DNA from: Sphingomonas sp. PP-CE-1G-424
GTDB lineage: Bacteria > Pseudomonadota > Alphaproteobacteria > Sphingomonadales > Sphingomonadaceae
Assembly: GCF_004341085.1 (NCBI RefSeq)
Contig: NZ_SLXW01000003.1
Coordinates: 558,001-622,000 of the forward strand
Reading direction: 5' to 3'
DNA: 64,000 nucleotides
Part shown: positions 36,509 through 44,280 of the stretch, one piece after another
How positions within the stretch are numbered: position 1 is the first letter of the stretch
Layout: each line of letters starts with the position of its first letter
Translations under genes and position numbers: made by a program
The notes under the pieces: generated by a model
Seen by the model: the letters and a program-made list of their open reading frames with translations, nothing else
Told to the model about the DNA's origin: nothing
The model's database searches: none

Positions 36509-37945
36509 ATGACGACGGCCTATGACACGAGCCTCGGCCTGTACATCGCTGGCGAATGGATGAGCGGCGACGGGCGCGAGACGCGTGACGTGCTCAATCC
36601 AGCGACCGGCGCGGGTCAGGCCGCATTGCCGCTCGCGACCGCCGCCGATCTCGACCGCGCACTCGAGGCGACGCAGCGCGGGTTCATCGCCTGGCGCGCG
36701 ACCCCGCCCGAAAAGCGCGCGGCGATCCTCATCCGTACCGCGCAATTGCTCCGCGAGCGCGCCGATCACATCGCCCGGATCGCGACGCTCGAACAGGGCA
36801 AGATTCAGGCCGAGGCGAAGGGCGAGGTCGCCTTTGCTGCCGCGCTGCTCGACTTCCACGCCGGTGAAGCGCAGCGCATCTATGGGCGCGTACTGCCACG
36901 TCCGTCGGGCTCGCGCAGCCTCGTCCTGCATCGGCCGGTCGGTCCGGTCGCCGCGTTCTGCGCCTGGAACTTCCCGGTGATGAACGTCGTCCGCAAGATC
37001 GCGCCCGCACTCGCGGCGGGGTGCTCGATCATCATCAAGCCGTCCGAGGAAACCGCGGGCAGCGCGGTCGAAGTGCTGAAATGCTTCCAGGATGCCGGGC
37101 TGCCCGGCGACGTCGCGCAGTGCGTGTTCGGCGTTCCTGACATGGTCTCCCGCCACCTGCTCGCCTCGCCGATCACGCGGAAGCTGAGCTTCACCGGATC
37201 GGTCCCGGTCGGCAAGGCGCTGATGAAGCTTGCCGCCGACACGATGATGCGGACGACGATGGAGCTTGGCGGGCACGGACCGGTGCTGGTGTTCGCCGAC
37301 TGCGATCTCGACAAGACGCTCGACACGCTGGTCGCGCACAAGTTTCGCAACGCGGGGCAGGTCTGCGTCGCGCCGACCCGCTTCCACGTTCAGGACGGCA
37401 TCTACGATCGGTTCACCGCAGGTTTTGCCGAACGGACTCGCGCGCTGAAGGTCGGCGACGGGATGGCCGCGACCAGCCAGATGGGCCCGATGGCCAATGC
37501 GCGCCGACCCGAGGCGATCGCCGAACTGGTCGGCGATGCGACCGATCACGGCGCCAAGCTGCTCGCGGGCGGCGAGTATGGCGGCAGCGGCGGGTTCTTC
37601 TTCCAGCCGACCGTGCTGTCGGACGTGCCGCTATCGGCGCGCGCGATGAACGAGGAGCCGTTCGGCCCGATCGCGCTGCTCAGCCGCTTTGCGACCGACG
37701 AAGACGCGATCACCGAAGCCAACCGCCTGCCATTCGGTCTGGCCGCCTATTGCTTCACCGAGAATGGACGCCGGCAGAACATGCTCGGCGACGCGATCGA
37801 GGCGGGGATGATCGCGATCAACAACGTCCGGCTCAGCTATCCCGACAGCCCGTTCGGCGGGATCAAGGACAGCGGCCACGGTTCCGAGGACGGTCCGGAA
37901 GGCGTTGCCGCACACCTGATCACCAAGACCGTACACATCAGCTGA
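36509..37945 (+). CDS. aldehyde dehydrogenase, succinate-semialdehyde dehydrogenase-like
   Basis: A 478-aa NAD(P)-dependent aldehyde dehydrogenase. FCAWNFPVMNVVRKIAPALA and IIKPSEET bind coenzyme; the base lies in MELGGHGPVLV and the nucleophile Cys in NAGQVCVAPTRF. The C-terminal PFGGIKDSGHGSEDG is typical of the GabD-like group. The start ATG 36509 has GGAG 8 nt upstream. The neighbouring hydroxyacid dehydrogenase of the opposite strand suggests a shared semialdehyde theme (inference). Confidence 0.9.
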   Translation: MTTAYDTSLGLYIAGEWMSGDGRETRDVLNPATGAGQAALPLATAADLDRALEATQRGFIAWRATPPEKRAAILIRTAQLLRERADHIARIATLEQGKIQAEAKGEVAFAAALLDFHAGEAQRIYGRVLPRPSGSRSLVLHRPVGPVAAFCAWNFPVMNVVRKIAPALAAGCSIIIKPSEETAGSAVEVLKCFQDAGLPGDVAQCVFGVPDMVSRHLLASPITRKLSFTGSVPVGKALMKLAADTMMRTTMELGGHGPVLVFADCDLDKTLDTLVAHKFRNAGQVCVAPTRFHVQDGIYDRFTAGFAERTRALKVGDGMAATSQMGPMANARRPEAIAELVGDATDHGAKLLAGGEYGGSGGFFFQPTVLSDVPLSARAMNEEPFGPIALLSRFATDEDAITEANRLPFGLAAYCFTENGRRQNMLGDAIEAGMIAINNVRLSYPDSPFGGIKDSGHGSEDGPEGVAAHLITKTVHIS

Positions 37946-37970
37946 TCGCGACCAACTCTTGTCGCGGACC

Positions 37971-38005
37971 GCGGCCGATGCACCCTATCGCGGTGCATCG
38001 GCCGC
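37971..38005. terminator. strong hairpin between convergent genes
   Basis: A perfect 14-bp stem (37971-37984 with 37992-38005) and 7-base loop CTATCGC directly abut the stop codon of the RcdA-like gene and follow the aldehyde dehydrogenase by 25 bp. There is no T-tract. Likely a bidirectional stop or 3'-end stabiliser. Confidence 0.55.
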
Positions 38006-38467
38006 CTAGAATGCCTGGGCCAGCCGCCGATGCATCGAACGTACCGCACTCGGCAGCGTGTCGGGGAGCGATTGCGCGGCGTCCAGCAGCGCGACCCGTC
38101 GATGCAGGTCCGTACTCGAGTCGATCAACGCACGCGCCCGGGCCGGCAGGGATTCAAGCAGAACCCTGTCGGTAACCGGCCCATCTCCCAGGCGGCGCAA
38201 CGGATCGAGCGCATCCTTTACGTCCAGTTCGCCGGCCTGAACCGCGCGCTGCGTCAGCAGCCACGCGATCACGTGCATGAGACGCGTCGTGACCTTGAGC
38301 GATTCGCAGCTGAAACCGACGCGCACGAACGGATCGAGCCCGTCGCGCTCGTTACGGCCCACTTCATCGAAATAGGCGCGCGCTTCGTCGGCCAGCAGCA
38401 TCGATTCGCTATACAGCGCGTCGATCAACCGACGATGCATCTGCGTTTCGTGTCGAGAGTCAGTCAT
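38006..38467 (-). CDS. rcdA: DUF1465 / RcdA-family protein
   Basis: A 153-aa alpha-helical protein. Sequence such as RLIDALYSESMLLADEARAY, FDEVGRNERDGLDPF and VTTRLMHVIAWLLTQRAV matches the DUF1465 family, which includes Caulobacter RcdA, the adaptor that helps ClpXP degrade CtrA during the cell cycle. Whether it does that here is inferred from the family only. ATG 38465-38467 chosen. The upstream region contains one GTTAACC half-site (around 38520) of the CtrA type, but no full TTAA-N7-TTAA. Confidence 0.78.
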   Translation of the reverse strand: MTDSRHETQMHRRLIDALYSESMLLADEARAYFDEVGRNERDGLDPFVRVGFSCESLKVTTRLMHVIAWLLTQRAVQAGELDVKDALDPLRRLGDGPVTDRVLLESLPARARALIDSSTDLHRRVALLDAAQSLPDTLPSAVRSMHRRLAQAF

Positions 38468-38603
38468 GGACAGCGCGATGGCATAGCGCGCCTGCGTAGC
38501 CCATCATGGCGAACGCCGCGTTAACCAAGATCTGTCCCGAAATGCGTCGTTCGGTGCGGCGGGGTCCTGATCTGAGCGGGAACGCGTCAGACGAGGACGG
38601 CGA

Positions 38604-38801
38604 TCACGCGATGATGTCGGGGATCAGCATATCCTCGCGCGCGGCAATCTCGTCGCGGAGCCGCAGCTTGCGTTTCTTCAATCGCGCCATCTGCAGCTGA
38701 TCGGGCACGGGCTTGGCCGCCAGCGCCGCGATCGCGTCGTCGAGATCGCGATGCTCGATGCGCATGGCTTCGAGTTGAGCTTTGGTCTGCGCCTCGTCCA
38801 C
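38604..38801 (-). CDS. DUF465 (YdcH-like) small coiled protein
   Basis: A 65-aa protein of the DUF465 family: LEAMRIEHRDLDDAIAALAA followed by LKKRKLRLRDEIA. It is almost wholly helical and charged, as in YdcH. GTG 38799-38801 has GGGGGACGAG directly upstream. The function of the family is unknown. A second DUF465 gene begins 235 bp away on the other strand, so two paralogs are divergent here. Confidence 0.88.
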   Translation of the reverse strand: MDEAQTKAQLEAMRIEHRDLDDAIAALAAKPVPDQLQMARLKKRKLRLRDEIAAREDMLIPDIIA

Positions 38802-39036
38802 CTCGTCCCCCGGTATTACTGGCTGCTGCCGTGCCCCTTAGCAAATCCGCCGACCGGCGCGAGCGCTAAACCGACCGAGCCGGCGATTTGCGGCAATGCG
38901 GGACGATCTGCGATCCGTGCACCGGTCATCGCAGAAAACCGGTCGTTCAATCGATTTGGTCCATTTCCGATGAAGACATTTCGATGACACAGTGGTTTAC
39001 TCTGCTCCCCAACCCGAATGCAGGAGGTATCCTACC

Positions 39037-39192
39037 GTGCAGACGACGCATCAGACAGCTCTGGAAACCAAGCACGCCGTGCTCGATAAACGGATTGCAG
39101 CCGAAGCTCACCGGCCTTTGCCCGATGCGACCATCCTGGCAGGATTGAAGAAACAGAAACTCAAGCTGAAAGAGGAAATCGTCAGCCTCTGA
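39037..39192 (+). CDS. DUF465 (YdcH-like) small coiled protein
   Basis: A 51-aa DUF465 protein: ALETKHAVLDKRIAAEAHRP, then LAGLKKQKLKLKEEIVSL. The GTG start at 39037 is fixed by a near-consensus AGGAGGT (39022-39028) with 8-nt spacing, one of the best ribosome sites in the window, so it is probably highly translated. It is a shorter paralog of the divergent DUF465 gene at 38604-38801. Confidence 0.88.
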   Translation: MQTTHQTALETKHAVLDKRIAAEAHRPLPDATILAGLKKQKLKLKEEIVSL

Positions 39193-39220
39193 TTTGCCGC
39201 ATTTTGGCAACCGCAGCACT

Positions 39221-39240
39221 CCCCGGACGCTGGTCCGGGG
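39221..39240. repeat. short GC-rich palindrome between convergent genes
   Basis: CCCCGGAC-GCTG-GTCCGGGG, a perfect 8-bp stem, lies between the DUF465 and PilZ genes. It may act as terminator, though no T-tract follows; it could also be a decayed REP unit. Confidence 0.45.
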
Positions 39241-39265
39241 GGACACTGCGAGACAGTCCGCGCGA

Positions 39266-39670
39266 TCAGCGTTCGGTCGTCGCCTTGGCATAGAAGGGCG
39301 TATTCGCCGATTGCGACACGCCGGCAACCTTGCGGGCTTTCTTGGGATCTATCGGCGAGTCGAGCGCGATGCCGATGCGACCCTGGGTGCACCATGCGAC
39401 CTTGCCGCCGATTTCGCCGAGCCCGCGCAGTTCCAGCAGTACCGGTGTTGCGATCGCGACGACCTTGTCCAGTTCGAGCATCAGCCCGCGTTCGGAGAGA
39501 TTGCGGACACGAACCTCGCGAGGTCCCCGCTCGTCCGCCAGCCTGAGCTTCGCCATGACAAACAGGCTGTCGCGGCTTCCGACGCGGTTGCCCGACACGT
39601 CAAGAGACGATGTTTCCTGCCCGTCTGCCGCGGCGTCAGTCGTCATCGACCGGTCAAAAGCTTCTGTCAC
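39266..39670 (-). CDS. PilZ-domain protein
   Basis: A 134-aa protein with both halves of the c-di-GMP-binding signature: an RxxxR (RVGSR) and NLSERG (N-x-S-x-x-G) about 30 residues later, followed by LELRGLGEIGGKVAWCTQGR and IGIALDSPID. It is a single-domain PilZ with a short disordered N-terminus. It probably responds to c-di-GMP; its partner is unknown. GTG 39670 is used; ATG 39646 is an alternative eight codons in. It faces the DUF465 gene. Confidence 0.85.
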   Translation of the reverse strand: MTEAFDRSMTTDAAADGQETSSLDVSGNRVGSRDSLFVMAKLRLADERGPREVRVRNLSERGLMLELDKVVAIATPVLLELRGLGEIGGKVAWCTQGRIGIALDSPIDPKKARKVAGVSQSANTPFYAKATTER

Positions 39671-39822
39671 GCCATTCGTCCCGTTTGGTCGCCGTTCGCT
39701 CCCGGCCGCCCCGATCCTTACCGCCGACGGATCATAGCATCATACTGCGACGAAAGACCTAACGGATCCGACGGATGCCGCTGACCCGCACCGTCGACTC
39801 CCACGCCGTCGCCCTACGCCGC

Positions 39823-40311
39823 TCAATCCTCGCGCGAGACCTTCTCGTGCCGCTCGTGACGTTCCTGCGCCTCGACGGTCATCGTCGCGATCGGTCGTGC
39901 TTCCAGGCGTGCGAGACTGATCGGCTCACCGGTAACCTCGCAATAGCCGTATTCGCCCTCGTCGATCCGGCGGATGGCAGATTCGATCTTCGAGACCAGC
40001 TTGCGCTGCCGATCGCGCGTTCGCAGTTCGATCGACCAGTCGGTCTCGCTCGACGCGCGGTCGGTCAGATCGGCCTCGCGGAGCGAGTCGACCTGCAGCT
40101 GCGACAGGGTTTCCTGCGACTCGCGCAGGATCGCTTCTTTCCAGGCCTGAAGCTTGCGTCGGAAATAGGCCTGTTGCCGAAGACTCATGAAAGGTTCGTC
40201 GGCATCGGGGCGGTACGCGCCGTCCGCACCGCCGTCATCCGCGCTACGGTCGTTTGCCGCGCCGTGGTTGGAATTGTCGGTATCGTCCATACGATTCATA
40301 ACGGTCGCCAT
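39823..40311 (-). CDS. dksA: DksA/TraR-type transcription regulator, zinc-less form
   Basis: A 162-aa RNA polymerase-binding regulator. The coiled-coil region (YFRRKLQAWKEAILRESQET, LRTRDRQRKLVSKIESAIRR) and the C-terminal globular region (IDEGEYGYCEVTGEPISLAR, LEARPIATM) are DksA-like. Only one of the four zinc-binding Cys is left (YGYCEVTGEP); the others are replaced, as in many alphaproteobacterial DksA proteins. The first 40 residues are an acidic extension. ATG 40309-40311 has GGGAGAGTGGT upstream. Confidence 0.92.
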   Translation of the reverse strand: MATVMNRMDDTDNSNHGAANDRSADDGGADGAYRPDADEPFMSLRQQAYFRRKLQAWKEAILRESQETLSQLQVDSLREADLTDRASSETDWSIELRTRDRQRKLVSKIESAIRRIDEGEYGYCEVTGEPISLARLEARPIATMTVEAQERHERHEKVSRED

Positions 40312-40753
40312 ACCACTCTCCCTTTGGCCTCGTCGGATCAGCCACGCCGATCTCCAGAAGCCTCCCCCAAATGGTGAAAGCGCCTATAGTCGCAGCCGTC
40401 CGGCACCACAAGCGACCCCACTTGCGCATCCTGGATCAAAACGGACATTTTATTGCGTGGCTTGCGGCTCGCGTCGCGCGCCAACATTTGGCAAGACCGA
40501 ACCGGACCTTATCCGCTGGCAGCACGGCCCGGATACCGCGGCACGCGCCTGCTTTTGGTGCTTTTATGTCCCAGCCCGGCACGTTAACGTCGATCGTGTC
40601 AGCTATGGATGCGTAAATAGTTCGTTACCTATACTAGGTTCGGATAATGCGGTTGCACTTAACCGTTTCTTTTGCAGTTAGTCGGATAGCAGGATGCAAG
40701 CTGCGGACGGGGTGCGGCATTACAGCGAATGTCGACAATGAAAGAATGACGAT
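40312..40753. other. 442-bp intergenic region without a supported gene
   Basis: Divergent promoter region between dksA and the PEP-CTERM-like gene, relatively AT-rich from 40560 on. A TATACT (40630-40635) resembles a -10 box but has no good -35. Short frames here lack ribosome sites or family resemblance. I see nothing else. Confidence 0.5.
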
Positions 40754-41557
40754 ATGTCGGTGAGGATGGCTCTGGCTAAATTGTGCGCATGCGCATGCGG
40801 CGGTGCGTTGATCGGCGGGGGTGCGGTGCACGTCGCCGAGCGGCCGGCACGGACCGCGAACACCAAGCGCGTCCTGGTGAAACATGCGGTTCATCGTCAG
40901 GTCGCGTCGGTTGCCCGCCCGCGCCTGCGTCGCCGGGTCACGACGACGACAAGCACCGCCTGCACGCCGACGATCGTCACGGTCGCCAATGCGGCACCAA
41001 ACCCCGCGATCGCGCCGGTCGGTAGCGGCTTCATCGGTGGCGGCGGCGGCGTTCCCGTCGTGGTCGGCGGCAGCGGCGGTTTCTTTGGTGGTTCGGGCGG
41101 ATTTGGCGGCGGCTTCGGAGGGGGCTTCGGCGGCGGTGGCGGCGGATCGAGCGGGAGCATCGTGATCTCGTCGACCTCGAGCGGTGGGTCGACGTCGTCG
41201 TCGACCGGCGGCGTCAGCAGCACATCGGCATCGGGCGGCTCGAGCGGCGACGTATCGTCGTCGTCGAGCGGCAACGTGTCTTCGTCCTCGAGCGGCAATG
41301 TCTCGTCGTCGTCGAGCGGCAACGTGACGTCGGCATCGAGCAGCAGCACCTCCTCCGCCTCGTCGACCTCGTCGGCGAGCAGCACGTCGACCAGCAGCAG
41401 CACGAGTTCCGGTGGTCATCATGGCGATCCGCCGGGATCCAGCGGTGGCCCGCCCGCCCCCGTCCCCGCGCCGCCGATGGTGTTGCTGTTCGGTGCGGCC
41501 GCAGCCGCGCTGGTGGCTCGCAAGCGGTTCGCGAAACCGGCGGCGGTCAAGGCCTGA
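40754..41557 (+). CDS. Ser/Gly-rich exported protein with PEP-CTERM-like end
   Basis: A 267-aa low-complexity protein. After an N-terminal hydrophobic region come a Gly-rich block (residues about 92-135, GGFGGGFGGGFGGGGGGSSG), a Ser/Thr-rich block (about 135-225) and a C-terminal PAPVPAPPMVLLFGAAAAAL + ARKR. That last part follows the PEP-CTERM plan: a Pro motif, one hydrophobic helix and a basic cluster, used for sorting by exosortase and linked to exopolysaccharide. No exosortase gene is seen here. Ser-rich PEP-CTERM proteins are often glycosylated. ATG 40754 has no clear ribosome site. It contains three 24-bp repeats. Confidence 0.75.
   Translation: MSVRMALAKLCACACGGALIGGGAVHVAERPARTANTKRVLVKHAVHRQVASVARPRLRRRVTTTTSTACTPTIVTVANAAPNPAIAPVGSGFIGGGGGVPVVVGGSGGFFGGSGGFGGGFGGGFGGGGGGSSGSIVISSTSSGGSTSSSTGGVSSTSASGGSSGDVSSSSSGNVSSSSSGNVSSSSSGNVTSASSSSTSSASSTSSASSTSTSSSTSSGGHHGDPPGSSGGPPAPVPAPPMVLLFGAAAAALVARKRFAKPAAVKA
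41252..41323 (+). repeat. three 24-bp coding tandem repeats
   Basis: Three imperfect copies (41252-41275, 41276-41299, 41300-41323) encode VSSSSSGN each. They lie in the Ser-rich block of the PEP-CTERM-like protein; third-base differences show they are not newly copied. Confidence 0.9.
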
Positions 41558-41582
41558 ACCGGCCTTATTGAGATCAAGCAGG

Positions 41583-41622
41583 AAAAAGGCCCCGGTGGAT
41601 CGATCCACCGGGGCCTTTTTTT
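41583..41622. terminator. bidirectional Rho-independent terminator
   Basis: A perfect palindrome, AAAAAGGCCCCGGTGGATC and its complement (41583-41620), with a T-tract on either strand. It separates the convergent PEP-CTERM-like and host-attachment genes. Confidence 0.95.
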
Positions 41623-41652
41623 GTTAGCGGCAATCGGGTTCGCCAGGCGCGA

Positions 41653-42093
41653 TCAGGCGTTCTTGAGTGCCTTCTCGATATCCTTGATCGAATGTCCGGT
41701 CAGGTCCTTGTCGAGTTCGCCCTTGAGGCGGCTGACCACTTCCTTGTGATAATGCTTGCGCAGTTCGCCGAGAATCTTCGGCGGCGCGACCACGATCAGC
41801 GAGTCATAGGTGTTCTTCAGCGCACCGCTCTTCAGGAAGTCAGCGGCGTCGGCAGCGAAACGGTCTTCCTCGATCTGGTGGAAATCGGTCGGCTCGACCG
41901 AACTCTGCACACCGCCCTGTGGCGATGAGGCGCGGCCTGCGGAATCGGTCGCCTGATCGCGCGTTGCCGGATTGTCCTGCTCCTGCGCCTTTTCGACGAC
42001 GAGATTGGGGAATTCGACATCACCCTCGTTGCGCAGGAACAGCATTTTCCGGCCGTCCGCGACGAGCACGACGGAGTTGTGAGGAAGATGCAT
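41653..42093 (-). CDS. host attachment family protein
   Basis: A 146-aa protein of the family named for attachment to host cells in Agrobacterium. It starts HNSVVLVADGRKMLFLRNEG and carries FLKSGALKNTYDSLIVVAPP, ILGELRKHYHKEVVSRL and ELDKDLTGHSIKDIEKAL. Its fold resembles nucleotide-binding or eRF1-like domains; its true role in free-living sphingomonads is unclear. ATG 42091-42093 has AGGAG 8 nt upstream. Confidence 0.85.
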   Translation of the reverse strand: MHLPHNSVVLVADGRKMLFLRNEGDVEFPNLVVEKAQEQDNPATRDQATDSAGRASSPQGGVQSSVEPTDFHQIEEDRFAADAADFLKSGALKNTYDSLIVVAPPKILGELRKHYHKEVVSRLKGELDKDLTGHSIKDIEKALKNA

Positions 42094-42166
42094 GCAGGTT
42101 TCTCCTTTTCGCTATGCGTATACCTGAAGAACGCGCCGCGAACGCGAGAGGTTGCGAACCCTTGGT

Positions 42167-42187
42167 CCTCTCCCGCCAAGGGGGAGG
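42167..42187. repeat. short REP-like palindrome upstream of serS
   Basis: CCTCTCCC-GCCAA-GGGGGAGG, an 8-bp stem with one wobble pair, in the divergent gap before serS. Similar to other CTCCC/GGGAG palindromes in this window. Confidence 0.4.
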
Positions 42188-42238
42188 TTTCAGAGGGCCT
42201 GCCTTGCGTACGCTCGCGGCCCTCGGCATAGCCCAGCC

Positions 42239-43516
42239 ATGCACGACATACGCCTGATCCGCGACGATCCCGCCGCCTTCGACGCCGCCCTCGCCAAGCG
42301 GGGTGTCGCACCGCAGTCCGCATCGCTGGTGACGCTCGACGAGCAGCGCCGCGCGACGATCGCGGACTCGCAGAGCGCGCAGACCCGCCGCAACGAACTG
42401 TCGAAGGCGATCGGCCAGGCCAAGGCACAGAAGGACGAGGCCAAGGCGCAGGCTCTGATGGCTGAAGTCGCGAGCCTGAAGGAGGCGCTGCCCGCGCTGG
42501 AAGCCGATGAGGCGCGACTTGGTAGCGAACTCCAGGCCATGCTTGCCGCGATCCCGAATCTTCCCGCGACCGACGTGCCCGAGGGCGGCGGCGAGGACGA
42601 CAATGCGCTGGTTCACACGCGTGGCACGCCAACGACGTTCGCCTTCGCGGCGCGCGAGCATGACGCGATCGGTCCTGCGATCGGCCTCGACTTCGAGACC
42701 GGTGCGGCGATGTCCGGGGCGCGCTTCACGCTCGTCCGCGGGCCTGCCGCCAAGCTGCAAAGGGCGCTTGGCCAGTTCATGCTCGATCATGTCGCGAACG
42801 CGGGCTTCGAACAGGTGTCGCCGCCGCTTCTCGTCCGCGACGACGCCGTATTCGGTACCGGCCAGCTGCCGAAGTTCTCGGAGGACCTGTTCCGGACCAC
42901 CGACGGCCGCTGGCTGATCCCGACCGCGGAGGTGAGCCTCACCAACATCGTCCGCGAACAGATCCTCAGCGAAGCCGAACTGCCGTTGCGCTTCACCGCG
43001 CTGACGCCGTGCTTCCGCTCCGAGGCGGGCGCTGCGGGTCGCGATACGCGCGGCTACATCCGCCAGCATCAGTTCGACAAGGTCGAGATGGTCTCGATCG
43101 TCACCCCCGACATGTCCGAGGCCGAGCACGAGCGGATGACGGCGTGCGCGGAAGGCGTACTCGACGCGTTGCAGCTACCGTTCAGGCGGATGCTCCTATG
43201 CACCGGCGATATGGGTTTCACCGCGGCACGCACCCACGATCTCGAAGTCTGGCTGCCGGGCCAGGCGCGCTATCGCGAGATCAGCAGCGTCTCGACCTGC
43301 ACCGACTTCCAGGCGCGCCGCATGAACGCGCGCTATCGGCCCGAGGGCGAGAAGGGCACACGGTTCGTGCACACGCTTAACGGCTCCGCGCTCGCGGTCG
43401 GGCGGACGCTCGTCGCGGTGCTGGAGAACTACCAGCAGGAGGACGGCGCGGTCGCAGTGCCGACGGTGCTCCAGCCGTATCTCGGCGGGCTGACGCTGTT
43501 GGAGCCAAAGCGCTGA
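42239..43516 (+). CDS. serS: serine--tRNA ligase
   Basis: Class II aminoacyl-tRNA synthetase charging tRNA-Ser, 425 aa, normal length. N-terminal coiled-coil arm (residues about 25-105; [20 protein letters not shown]); motif 2 [18 protein letters not shown] and motif 3 [23 protein letters not shown] 42239 begins [20 protein letters not shown], the usual start; its ribosome site is weak. The stop shares one base with the surE start (TGATG), so serS-surE-nlpD-like form an operon. Confidence 0.97.
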   Translation: MHDIRLIRDDPAAFDAALAKRGVAPQSASLVTLDEQRRATIADSQSAQTRRNELSKAIGQAKAQKDEAKAQALMAEVASLKEALPALEADEARLGSELQAMLAAIPNLPATDVPEGGGEDDNALVHTRGTPTTFAFAAREHDAIGPAIGLDFETGAAMSGARFTLVRGPAAKLQRALGQFMLDHVANAGFEQVSPPLLVRDDAVFGTGQLPKFSEDLFRTTDGRWLIPTAEVSLTNIVREQILSEAELPLRFTALTPCFRSEAGAAGRDTRGYIRQHQFDKVEMVSIVTPDMSEAEHERMTACAEGVLDALQLPFRRMLLCTGDMGFTAARTHDLEVWLPGQARYREISSVSTCTDFQARRMNARYRPEGEKGTRFVHTLNGSALAVGRTLVAVLENYQQEDGAVAVPTVLQPYLGGLTLLEPKR

Positions 43517-44280
43517 TGCGGATCCTGCTGACCAACGACGATGGCTATCACGCGCCTGGGCTTAAGGTGCTGGAGGCGATCGCCCGGACCTTGTCCGACG
43601 ATATCTGGGTGGTCGCACCCGCCGAGGAACAGTCGGGGGCTGGACATTCGTTGACGTTGTCGCGGCCGATCCGCGTGCGGAAACATGGAGAGAAGCGGTA
43701 TGCCGTCGCGGGCACGCCGACCGACGCGGTGATGATGGCGCTCGCCAAGATCATGAAGGATTGCCCGCCCGACCTGATCCTGTCCGGCGTCAACCGGGGC
43801 GCGAACCTTGCCGAGGACGTGACCTATTCGGGCACCGTCTCCGCGGCGATGGAGGGCGCGCTGGGCGGCATCCGGTCGATCGCGCTCAGCCAGCTCTATA
43901 GCCGCGAGGGCATGGGCGACAGCGTGCCGTTCGAGGCGGCGGCGGCATGGGGCGAACGCGTGTTGCGGCCATTGCTCGACGCACCGATGGCGCCAGGGAC
44001 GCTGGTCAACGTCAACTTTCCCGCCGGCCCCGCCGATGCGGTAAAGGGCGTACGCGTAGTCAGCCAGGGCCTGCGGGACTACGGGCGGCTGGAGATCGTC
44101 ACCAACACCGATCCGCGCGGCTACGAATATCACTGGTTCGCGCTGGGTCGGACCGTCGAGACGCCGGCGCACGCGACCGATCTCGAAGCGACCGCGGACG
44201 GATTCGTCTCGGTGACGCCGATGCATCTCGACCTGACCCACACCGACTCGCTGGACGTGCTCACCCAGGCCTATCGGTGA
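43516..44280 (+). CDS. surE: 5'/3'-nucleotidase SurE
   Basis: A 254-aa divalent-metal nucleotidase. Metal-binding [16 protein letters not shown] at the N-terminus, VVAPAEEQSGAGHSLTL, and SGVNRGANLAEDVTYSGTVS. It dephosphorylates nucleoside monophosphates under stress. It is coupled at both ends: TGATG with serS upstream and TGATG with the LysM/M23 gene downstream, the order surE-nlpD known from other proteobacteria (there with pcm between). Confidence 0.96.
   Translation: MRILLTNDDGYHAPGLKVLEAIARTLSDDIWVVAPAEEQSGAGHSLTLSRPIRVRKHGEKRYAVAGTPTDAVMMALAKIMKDCPPDLILSGVNRGANLAEDVTYSGTVSAAMEGALGGIRSIALSQLYSREGMGDSVPFEAAAAWGERVLRPLLDAPMAPGTLVNVNFPAGPADAVKGVRVVSQGLRDYGRLEIVTNTDPRGYEYHWFALGRTVETPAHATDLEATADGFVSVTPMHLDLTHTDSLDVLTQAYR

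Noticed and set aside
38515..38530. GTTAACC as CtrA binding site before the RcdA-like gene
   Set aside because: Only one half-site; no TTAA seven bases away.
40371..40616. 81-codon plus-strand frame in the dksA upstream gap
   Set aside because: No ribosome site, no membrane or domain pattern, mixed composition.
41252..41323. Regular 24-bp repeats as a CRISPR array
   Set aside because: There are no spacers; units are contiguous and encode VSSSSSGN in frame.
41653..42093. Host-attachment protein as sign of phage or pathogenicity island
   Set aside because: The family is common in free-living alphaproteobacteria and no phage or island genes surround it.
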